The notes under the pieces are model-generated. The model was not told the origin of the DNA and made no database searches. It worked only from the letters and a program-made list of their open reading frames with translations. Source: Telmatobacter sp. DSM 110680 (GTDB taxonomy: Bacteria > Acidobacteriota > Terriglobia > Terriglobales > Acidobacteriaceae). From it: DNA of 64,000 bases. Positions 8,703-16,331 of this stretch are shown piece by piece (within the stretch, counting starts at the first letter, position 1; each line of letters begins with the position of its first letter). The DNA lies in NCBI RefSeq assembly GCF_039994875.1, contig NZ_CP121196.1, positions 5,580,001-5,644,000 on the forward strand, in the 5' to 3' direction. Both the position numbers and the translations under genes were made by a program.

Positions 8703-11210
8703 TTGACTACGCTTTCTGCCTCATTGACATTACGCCCAACCCGGATCGGCTTCCTGGCGAGGCCTGAAGACATGAAATCCCTACGCCGCATCTTCCAGAC
8801 ATGCACCTGTCTGTGGGGCGGCGCGTATAACCCAATCATCCCTGTGAGCGCGACTTTACCCGATGCATGGAGAGAGCGACATCCCTTACCAAATCCCGAT
8901 CCGGTTGAAATCGCGAAAGGGTACATTGATTTCTTCGAGCCGGACGTATTTGTGGAGGCTCAGGAAGGCTTGGCGAGGGAGATCGGTCTTACGGTCGGCG
9001 ATCTCGACTTTGATTCCCCACGCCTTGTCAGTCTCGACGCCTTCTTCACAAAGGGTGATCGGTTTGATCCGGATGTTCCGCTAGGAACAAACATATTCCA
9101 TCTTTACGAGGATCTTTACGAGCGGGAATTCAAATTCGTTTCCAGGCATGAACGTCGCGTAGCTCTTATGACAACGGAAACCGAGAATGCGCCGTTCGTT
9201 GAATGCTTCATGGGCGGATTTCCAGACGCGGGCCCCCTCTCAGGTCTGGCTCAGGCTTATCAGGACGCCTTCGAGCCCGTCACACTTGCGCCAACGGCCG
9301 AAAACTGGATGAAGGTTGTAAAAGAAGGATTTCTCTTCCCTCTGTTTCTTACACAAGAAGGACTTAAGCTCGATAGGAACGGGTGGCACGAGCCAACCAT
9401 TTTCCTTGCAGACCCGACAAGCCCGTTGGATCTTATCGATCTTTGGAACCTACATATTTTCCGAAGTAGAGTCTTGCCAGTCAACATTTCGTGGTTGAAG
9501 GAAACTGGAGACTTTTTGAACGAAATCCTAAAGGCCAATCATCGCCCATTACCTGGAAATCCAAATGGCGTGATGATCCATACGACAATCCAGGTTGGCA
9601 GGTCTATTTCTGAAGAACGTGCCCGCACAGCCATGCAGGATGCCGGCATTGTTTCGTCCAATCCTCTTCAATGGGCATATAAGCTCTGGTACGACGATGT
9701 TTGGAGGCAAGTGCGGGACGATTTTCCTTCGCGAACCAGACGTCCGCTGGTTACGGCTGAAACAACAAATCTTGAATTAACGATCGCAGAGGAAGACAGC
9801 GAGGCGCATTGCCGGTTCGCGAGCCTTTCACCTAAATTTGCGGAACCTTATGGCAGTGGAGGCGCGCGCTGGGTCAATGTTCTGAAATTCCAGAACTACG
9901 GAAACACTGGCACACTTGCGTTGACGTTGCCCGCGTCTTTCACCGGCGAGAGTTCGAGCCGCATGCGACGTGGACATGCAACACTCATTTCGCGCGAAGG
10001 TTTTGTCCTTCCCCAAAAATACAAGGATGTCGGTGAGGATTTTCTCGTCTTAAATGGTCGCGATGCCGTCATTGAGTGGCTGAAGCGTCACGGCGTTGAG
10101 GCTCAGGCTGCTGATCCAGGCCGTGTTGCCGATCAAATCCTCGCATCCCTCGGAGGGTTCTGGGGGATTCGTCTAATCGCGGATCGCGAAACGCTGAAGC
10201 TTCTCGACGAGATGTCAAAGAGCACGACAAAGTACATTGATGGCAGAATTGAAGAATTTCCGGATCGCTCAGTCGAGGTGAAAAGGTGGAAGGACCTCCT
10301 CAATCGACGCGCCAACCAGCCTTTTTTTCGGGGGATTAGCCTTGACGGCTTTATCAAGTCCAATATTTTGCGCCTCGGGCTGGTTCTTGAATGCCCCTAT
10401 TGCAGCAAGAAGAATTGGTATGGCATCGACCCCTTGAGTGAAAGTGTGAAATGCGAACGATGCCTGAAGGACTATCCATTTCCTCAAGGTAGTTTGCACT
10501 TTGAACGCACTCCGTGGCATTACCGCGTCGTGGGTCCCTTCAGCGTGCCCAATTACGCCGAAGGTGCCTACGCCACAGTTCTTTCTCTCAATACATTTGC
10601 CCGCGACCTGAATAGCCATCCTGCGAACGTCACTTACGCCACAAATCTCCACTACAGAATTGGTAAAGACGTTCCTTTCGAGGTTGACTTTACGCTCTGG
10701 TATCAACCTAGGCGAATCCTCGATTTGGAAATGGAGCCTGTTTTGATTTTTGGCGAAGCCAAGAGTTTTGCGACCGAGGGTTTCCAACAAGCGGATGTGG
10801 ATAGAATGCGAAAGTTGGGCGAGAAATTTCCAGGAGCCTTCCTAGTCTTTGCAACGCTCAAGGATAATCTCAGCGACACCGAAAAGAAGCTTGTGTCAGA
10901 CCTAGCACTGTGGGGCAGAGGTCGCCTGAATGATGGCAAGCCGCATTCTCCGGTTATCGTGCTCACCGGTATAGAACTCTTCGCACCATGGGATATTCGC
11001 GAGGCGTGGAAGGTGCATGGCGGGCGTCATGCTGGATTCATCGGGCAAGGGAGCAGCATGAGGCTTGGGGATCTCTGGAATTTCGCGGAGATCACCCAGC
11101 ACCTTTACCTCGATCTACCCAGTATCCATTCTCATCTCGTGCCGGGCGTTGCGGCCGCTCCTCCTTCGGAAACAACTCTGCCGCAAGACTCGTCGCCTTC
11201 GGGTGCATAA
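8703..11210 (+). CDS. Large protein of unknown function with zinc ribbon and PD-(D/E)XK-like nuclease motif
   Basis: The protein is 835 aa from TTG 8703, preceded by GGAAGG at the right distance; ATG 8772 is an alternative but would remove a conserved-looking first strand. I do not recognise a named family. The N-terminus (RPTRIGFLARP, then TCTCLWGGAYNPIIPV around residues 33-48) looks like a distinct alpha/beta domain. A four-cysteine zinc ribbon is at Cys564, Cys567, Cys584 and Cys587. Downstream, FEVDF with Asp662 and then LIFGEAKS with Glu685 and Lys687 fit the D...ExK catalytic pattern of restriction-like endonucleases. No signal peptide or membrane segment is seen, so it is probably cytoplasmic. 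It stands alone between two gene-poor stretches. By inference it is a candidate DNA or RNA nuclease, possibly a stand-alone defence protein. The existence of the gene is well supported; the function is not. Confidence 0.75.
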   Translation: MTTLSASLTLRPTRIGFLARPEDMKSLRRIFQTCTCLWGGAYNPIIPVSATLPDAWRERHPLPNPDPVEIAKGYIDFFEPDVFVEAQEGLAREIGLTVGDLDFDSPRLVSLDAFFTKGDRFDPDVPLGTNIFHLYEDLYEREFKFVSRHERRVALMTTETENAPFVECFMGGFPDAGPLSGLAQAYQDAFEPVTLAPTAENWMKVVKEGFLFPLFLTQEGLKLDRNGWHEPTIFLADPTSPLDLIDLWNLHIFRSRVLPVNISWLKETGDFLNEILKANHRPLPGNPNGVMIHTTIQVGRSISEERARTAMQDAGIVSSNPLQWAYKLWYDDVWRQVRDDFPSRTRRPLVTAETTNLELTIAEEDSEAHCRFASLSPKFAEPYGSGGARWVNVLKFQNYGNTGTLALTLPASFTGESSSRMRRGHATLISREGFVLPQKYKDVGEDFLVLNGRDAVIEWLKRHGVEAQAADPGRVADQILASLGGFWGIRLIADRETLKLLDEMSKSTTKYIDGRIEEFPDRSVEVKRWKDLLNRRANQPFFRGISLDGFIKSNILRLGLVLECPYCSKKNWYGIDPLSESVKCERCLKDYPFPQGSLHFERTPWHYRVVGPFSVPNYAEGAYATVLSLNTFARDLNSHPANVTYATNLHYRIGKDVPFEVDFTLWYQPRRILDLEMEPVLIFGEAKSFATEGFQQADVDRMRKLGEKFPGAFLVFATLKDNLSDTEKKLVSDLALWGRGRLNDGKPHSPVIVLTGIELFAPWDIREAWKVHGGRHAGFIGQGSSMRLGDLWNFAEITQHLYLDLPSIHSHLVPGVAAAPPSETTLPQDSSPSGA

Positions 11211-12231
11211 GATGTCGGTGAGTGCCGCTCTTCCCGATCTCAGTGAGAATGGCGACGCGAACCGATGCATTCATCGAAAGTGAAAATCGAATTAAGAATT
11301 CTCGCGCGAAGGGCTTACCATCTCCCTGCCGCATCAACGGCTTTCCAGAAGAGGTGGAGTGAGTTTCCGAAGGCGTCCGCACGCGTTATGGCGATCCAGC
11401 GAAATTGGAGTGGGTCAAACAGATCGATTGTTTTGCCTATTGTGGCCCTGTAGATCGGGGTAGGTGCTCGTGATGGCTTTTCCGTGAAGGGTAGTGAGGT
11501 CTCCTTGGTCTGGCGGGCTGAGTTCCGAAAACCCATTAATCATTAATGGGACTGCCGGTCCAGAACTGAGGAAAACGTGAGCCGACTGTGCGGGCACGGC
11601 AGGATAAAGCGTGATAAACGAAGCAAAAGCCAAGCTCTGAAATGCTCACTTTCATTGGGGTTCTTCGCTTGGCTTTGCCTGTCGTGTCACCAAAATTAGG
11701 CTGTTAACCGAAAGGACCTAGATTCCTGCGAGCAATTCCAACATTGGATTCGCGGGTACTGATCCGACATCAGCCATCTCGGACTGTTTGATTGCGAGTT
11801 TCGCGATGTCCACCTGAGCGGGTGTGCGAAAAGTCTTTCGCAATTGGAGAGCCCCTTCAGACCGAGTTACCCGGCGGAACTCAACAACAAACGTTTGAGG
11901 CAAGCTCTGACGAGAATGCGACGTTTTCTGATTTATCTCAGTGCCTGGATCAAGATTATGCAAATTCATCCATTTGTGGTATCGTTATCCCGCTAGACCT
12001 ACCGCTCGGGTCTTTGAAAAGCGGCGGAAACCTAAAAACAATTGAATCGATAAGCGCCAGGGATGGCCACCATTGTCATTTGCAATGGTCTTATGGAACG
12101 CCGGAAGGTCCAGCGATGGACCCCATGCTTCGCCTTGATGCGGACATGCGCCGGAAGGGGCAAGAACCGTCGAACCCGGAGCCCCACGCGGAACCAAGCC
12201 AAATCCAGGCCGCCGCACAGAGATTTCTTCA
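11211..12231. other. Gene-poor stretch, possibly degraded mobile DNA
   Basis: About 1 kb without a convincing gene. Short frames occur on both strands, including an 83-codon reverse frame at 11718-11969 and a 167-codon plus frame at 11792-12295, but none has a recognisable domain or a good ribosome site. The stretch lies between the unknown nuclease-like gene and the excisionase-like gene. Confidence 0.5.
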
Positions 12232-12516
12232 TTGGAAACTCAATTCATCTCTCCTCGGGGTAATGCCCCATTTAATGCTCCATTCAACATCCTGATCGCT
12301 CTCTATTCTCTTACCGGTTTGCTATCCGCGGAAGAGGTAGCCGAGATGTTTGGGAAGTCACCATTCACGATCTATCGCATGGCACAGAAGCGTGAGATTC
12401 CGAGCTTCATGTTTGGCGGATCTCGCTGCTTTGATCCATCCGAACTTGCACTCTGGTTGATCAAGAAAGAGCCACAACTGGCTGTTGCCGCGCGGCATTT
12501 TCAAAAGGCCGCTTAA
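12232..12516 (+). CDS. Excisionase-like helix-turn-helix DNA-binding protein
   Basis: The protein is 94 aa. The C-terminal half matches the MerR-like/excisionase winged HTH (HTH_17) pattern: LLSAEEVAEMFGKSPFTIYRMAQKR, then IPSFMFGGSRCFDPSELALWLIK. Such proteins act as AlpA/Xis-type directionality factors or as small regulators of mobile elements. The TTG at 12232 is the first possible start and its ribosome site is weak; the only in-frame ATG comes after the domain has begun, so a non-ATG start is likely. A perfect hairpin follows the stop. Its place next to a tRNA remnant and an orphan nuclease-like gene suggests an element-borne origin. It could equally be a chromosomal regulator, since this fold is common. 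Confidence 0.7.
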   Translation: METQFISPRGNAPFNAPFNILIALYSLTGLLSAEEVAEMFGKSPFTIYRMAQKREIPSFMFGGSRCFDPSELALWLIKKEPQLAVAARHFQKAA

Positions 12517-12531
12517 ACCGACATGGACGAG

Positions 12532-12557
12532 AATGGCCGGAGTCTATCCCGGCCATT
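12532..12557 (+). terminator. Hairpin terminator after the excisionase-like gene
   Basis: Perfect 9-bp stem AATGGCCGG / CCGGCCATT with an 8-base loop, 15 bases after the stop codon. The following sequence is only moderately T-rich (CCTGCCTTCA), so termination may be partial. Confidence 0.55.
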
Positions 12558-13070
12558 CCTGCCTTCACTCTTGAGCGCAGACTGTGCAGTAATGGGGATG
12601 TTTACATCGCAAGGTATGTCACTCTGGCAGCCGGTTCTCAGCACTGAACTCACTGTCCAAATTCACTGATCACAGACCCCAAAACAGGCTAAAAGTGACA
12701 AATTTGCGCAAAGCTGCCCACAGATACAACTGCGTCGGGAAGCGTTAAATCGCTAGTATCCACGCGGGTTTGGCTGATTTCTTGGGAATTCAACAGATCT
12801 GAACAGATTTACGTCTGCAGAAGCTGACGTTCTACCACTGAACTACTCCCGCCCTCTACAGCCGACAACGCTCATTATAACCAAAGCGACCTATCGCCTT
12901 TGGAATGAGTCGATGTCGGTATTAAGCGCTGGGTTTCTGCGTCTAACACAATAGATTTTCTGCAGGGATGGGCTTTGAGTTCATTCGGAATAACGAGAAC
13001 TTTCCGTTAAACCAATAACAAACCGTAACTTGCAGCCGTATTTGCGGAAAACTTATACTGAAGGAAGCAC
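12558..13070. other. Intergenic stretch carrying a tRNA remnant
   Basis: No protein gene is seen in these 510 bases. They contain the tRNA-Gly 5' half at 12820-12852 on the reverse strand. Confidence 0.6.
12820..12852 (-). pseudogene. tRNA-Gly 5' half remnant
   Basis: Read on the reverse strand, 33 bases match the beginning of a bacterial tRNA-Gly: acceptor strand GCGGGAG, then TA, the D-arm GTTC-AGTGGTA-GAAC, and the 5' side of the anticodon stem (TCAGC) followed by TTC. The similarity stops inside the anticodon loop. The next bases do not pair as an anticodon 3' stem, and no T-arm or CTCCCGC acceptor end follows. It is not a functional tRNA. A break at the anticodon loop is a known crossover position for some integrases, so this may mark the edge of an integrated or deleted element. 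Confidence 0.65.
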
Positions 13071-13733
13071 GTGAGACTTCGTTCCACAATTTTGTGCATT
13101 GCGTTTATCGCACTAGCTTCTTTTGCCTCCTCCGCCAAGGCTGAGGATGGCCTGAGCGGAGCCTTGTCAGAAGCGCGAGCCCGAAGCTTATTGACGAATG
13201 AACTCAAGATTGCGGCTGCTGACTTTGATAACGACCAGCGGCCCGATGGAGCTGTACTGCAGCGTGGCGGACCATTCGAGGGACGAGGTTCCTTTCGGAT
13301 CCGACTGCACTTCACCGCGGGACAGGATCGGGACCTGACCTTCCAATCGAGTGAATCATCTTTGACCATCTCCGCGCTCGATGTGAATCAAGATGGAATT
13401 CCAGATCTTGTGGTTGAACAGATATTCACACACAAGCGCTTGCAGATCTGGCTTAACGACGGCCATGGGCAATTTCGCCAGGCACGCGTGCAAGACTTTC
13501 CGTTCTCAGGCGAGTCACCCTGCAAGTGGACATCGTCAATCTTGCAGACGAATTGGCCGGTGCTTGCATTACCCACACGGTCTGAAAAAGATCAAGCCGC
13601 TTCGCTGTTGATCGTACTGCAATTCAATTCTTCTTCGTCGCATTGGCGCTGCAGTCCCCCTCACCGACAAGAGTCAACCGATTTTCTGGAATTCTATTCT
13701 CCTCGCGCTCCGCCCGCGCCCCAGCTCATCTGA
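13071..13733 (+). CDS. Secreted FG-GAP/VCBS-type repeat protein
   Basis: The protein is 220 aa from GTG 13071, with AAGGA five bases upstream. It has a signal peptide ending near SAKAEDG. Two calcium-binding-like loops are visible, IAAADFDNDQRPDGAV and ISALDVNQDGIPDLVV, each with the DxxxDGxxD spacing of FG-GAP/VCBS repeats, followed by LQIWLNDGHGQF. The C-terminal part is Pro/Ser-rich and ends PRAPPAPQLI. It lies just before the metal efflux genes in the same direction, 158 bp upstream; in related genomes small secreted proteins often precede such operons, so co-transcription is possible. Its function is not known. Confidence 0.7.
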   Translation: MRLRSTILCIAFIALASFASSAKAEDGLSGALSEARARSLLTNELKIAAADFDNDQRPDGAVLQRGGPFEGRGSFRIRLHFTAGQDRDLTFQSSESSLTISALDVNQDGIPDLVVEQIFTHKRLQIWLNDGHGQFRQARVQDFPFSGESPCKWTSSILQTNWPVLALPTRSEKDQAASLLIVLQFNSSSSHWRCSPPHRQESTDFLEFYSPRAPPAPQLI

Positions 13734-13891
13734 CAGACGAAGGAAGGCAGAGTAGTCGCTGGCAGAGATAATGCCGCAACCTTGGCAGTATCTGCCGCAT
13801 CTCTACTCCGGCTTCCCGATTTCGGCGACATCACGCACCTATCCGATCCATCGGTAACTGCTGAAGTGTGCGATCAGAACCAGAGGAATAC

Positions 13892-15168
13892 ATGAAGCAA
13901 AGATTCCCCACTCATTTTGCGACGGGAGCAGCAATGCTACTTTCGGCACTGCCAGTTTGCCGCGCGCAACAGAGTCTCACATGGGAGCAGGTCAAGGCGA
14001 AATTCGAAGCTGCCAACCCTTCATTGAAGGCAAATGCCCTTACTGTGCAGGAAGCCCACGCTCAGGAGATCACCGCATATTTGCGGCCCAACCCGCAATT
14101 TCTCTTTCTGCTGATGGAACTCAGATTGTGCCGAACAACGGGATATGGAAGCCTTTCGCGGGCACTGACGTGGTCCCGAACGTGAGCTACCTGCATGAGC
14201 GCGATCACAAGCGGGAGTTGCGGCTCGAGAGTGCCAAAGAAGGCACGCAGATCGCGCAATCTCAATACGACGACGCTAAACGCAATCTCGAATTTACTTT
14301 GCGGGGAGCCTTTGTGAACGCGCTTCAAGCGAAGGCTCAACTCGATTTGGCCAAGGCTGAATTGGATTACTACGACCACATTGTCCAGATCAGTCGCGAT
14401 CGCTTGAACGCAGGCGACATAGCCCAAATCGACTTCGATCGCATTGAACTGCAACGGGTGCAATATGAATCCGCCCTGCAAAGCGCCACGGTAAACCTCC
14501 GGACTGCCAAGATCCAGCTTCTTCAGTTGCTCAATGACCGCACTCCTGTTGAACAGTTCGACCTTTCCGGCACGTTCGATTTTTCAGCTGAATTGAAGCC
14601 TCTGGAAGAGCTTCGCCAAACTGCGCTGGCCTCGCGTCCCGATCTGCAGGCGGCGATGCAAACGATTCAACAAGCGGAGACGAATCACAAACTCGCCGAA
14701 GCTAACGGTTCAACTGATCCGACTTTTGCCGGTTGGTATACCTACAACGCGTCCAACAACAATCCAAACGGAATTCAAACAGTCGGCGCCAGCGTGAGCA
14801 TTCCGATTCGTATCTTCGATCGCAACCAAGGCGAAAAACTGCGCACGCAGATTGATATCGATCGCAGCCGCCAATCCAGTGACGCCGCCAAGGCCCAGGT
14901 CTTCAGCGATGTGGACTCGGCGTACGCCCAAGTGAATAGCAACATCGAACTTCTCAAGCCCTATAAAGAGAAGTACACCGCACAAGCGACGCGGGTCCGC
15001 GACACAATTACCTATTCGTATCAGCATGGGGGCGCGTCGCTGATGGACTTTCTCAACGCGCAGAGCGACTACCGGACTGTTCAGCAGGCATACCTGCAAC
15101 TCATCGGCGCGTATCTGATCTCCGCCGCCCAACTCAATCTCGCAGTGGGACAAGAGGTGATTCAATGA
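13892..15168 (+). pseudogene. TolC-family outer-membrane efflux protein, frameshifted
   Basis: The gene starts at ATG 13892 with GAGGA upstream and codes a signal peptide and the TolC N-terminus (SLTWEQVKAKFEAANPSLKANAL...YLRPNPQF). The frame then changes at 14099-14101: the downstream coding (SLSADGTQIVPNNGIW onward) continues one base out of phase to the stop at 15168. One extra T in the TTT run would restore a continuous protein of about 425 aa with the usual coiled-coil outer-membrane factor repeats. It overlaps the adaptor gene by four bases (ATGA). The lesion is either a real inactivating deletion, a slippage site, or a base missing from the assembly. The product would be the outer-membrane duct of the first heavy-metal RND exporter. 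Confidence 0.85.
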
Positions 15169-16331
15169 CCCGGCCCTTCCGGAACCCAATTTCTGAAGAC
15201 ATTCCTGCTTTGGCACTCCTACTTGCGATATCGCTGCCGCTGATTCTCTCCGGCTGCCAGAGCAAGGACGAAGGCAGCGGCGCTCCGCCTCCCGCCAAGG
15301 TGATCCCTGTGTCTGATATGAATCTGATCACCATCGACCAGAAGGACGTCGCAAAGTTCCCCATTGCAACTGCTGGACAAGTCGAAGCTTCCGCGCAGCT
15401 TCAGGCTACGGGAACTGTATTTCCCGATGTTTCGCGAGAAGTTCCCGTCATCTCTCTTGCAAATGGAAGGGTCGTCGACATCAAAACGCGTCTCGACGAC
15501 AACGTGAAGAAGGGTCAGCTGCTCTTCAGTGTGCAAAGCCCGGATATAACCACGGCTTTTAACGCCTACCTCAAGGCCGTCAACGATGAGCAACTCGCCA
15601 ACAAGGCCTATCTGCGCGCAGACGATCTCTTCAAGCACGGCGCCCTCTCGCAGGCTATGGTCGAGCAGGCCCAGACCGCAGAGAACGATGCGAAAGCCGA
15701 TCTCGAAGCTGCCGACAATCAATTGAAACTCTATGGCGTCGACAAGAAGCATCCCGGTAGCGTCGTCAATGTGTACGCGCCGATCTCAGGCGTAGTCATC
15801 GGGCAGAATGTGACTAACGCTGCGGCCGCAGGCGTAACGCTTTCAGGATCGGCCACTGCGTTCACCATCGCGGATCTGTCGACTGTCTGGATCTTGTGCG
15901 ATGTCTACGAGAACGACATCCCCAAAATTCAAGTTGGCCAGCAAGCAACGATCAAGATCCAGGCCTACCCCGATCGCCCGCTGAAGGGACGCGTGAGCGA
16001 CATTGGCCCGGTACTCGATCCATCCCAGCGCACGGCGAAGGTTCGCATCGAAGTTCCAAATCCCGGCATTCTCAAGCTCGGTATGTTTGTATCCGCAACC
16101 TTCTCAAGCTTGAAGAAATCCATCTTCACCGTTGTGCCCGCAGAGGCCGTCCTCCATCTGCACGATCGCAACTGGGTATTCGTCCCGGTGGGCGGAAACC
16201 AGTTCAAGCGCACTGAAGTTCAGGTCGGAAGCATGCTTGAAGGCGGTCGACAGCAAATACTTTCCGGCATCTCACCCGGCACGCAGGTCGTCACCAACGC
16301 ATTGCTTCTTGAAACGGCAGGGAATCAATAA
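15165..16331 (+). CDS. Heavy-metal RND efflux periplasmic adaptor (CzcB/CusB-like)
   Basis: The protein is 388 aa, with a lipoprotein-type signal (LPLILSGCQS). It has the membrane-fusion-protein layout: lipoyl/barrel-sandwich half (ANGRVVDIKTRLDDNVKKGQLLFSVQSP), an alpha-helical hairpin (residues ~125-195), the second lipoyl half (VNVYAPISGVVIGQNV), a beta-barrel (STVWILCDVYENDIPKIQVGQ) and a membrane-proximal domain. It bridges the inner-membrane pump and the TolC duct in the periplasm. Start and stop codons overlap both neighbours (ATGA upstream, a one-base overlap with the pump ATG downstream), indicating tight translational coupling. No histidine-rich metal-binding insertion is seen. Confidence 0.9.
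   Translation: MTRPFRNPISEDIPALALLLAISLPLILSGCQSKDEGSGAPPPAKVIPVSDMNLITIDQKDVAKFPIATAGQVEASAQLQATGTVFPDVSREVPVISLANGRVVDIKTRLDDNVKKGQLLFSVQSPDITTAFNAYLKAVNDEQLANKAYLRADDLFKHGALSQAMVEQAQTAENDAKADLEAADNQLKLYGVDKKHPGSVVNVYAPISGVVIGQNVTNAAAAGVTLSGSATAFTIADLSTVWILCDVYENDIPKIQVGQQATIKIQAYPDRPLKGRVSDIGPVLDPSQRTAKVRIEVPNPGILKLGMFVSATFSSLKKSIFTVVPAEAVLHLHDRNWVFVPVGGNQFKRTEVQVGSMLEGGRQQILSGISPGTQVVTNALLLETAGNQ

Noticed and set aside
11718..11969. 83-codon reverse-strand frame
   Set aside because: No ribosome site, no domain and unusual composition; kept only as part of a gene-poor stretch.
12786..12852. Complete tRNA gene
   Set aside because: The anticodon 3' stem, T-arm and acceptor 3' strand are missing, so only a 5' half is supported.
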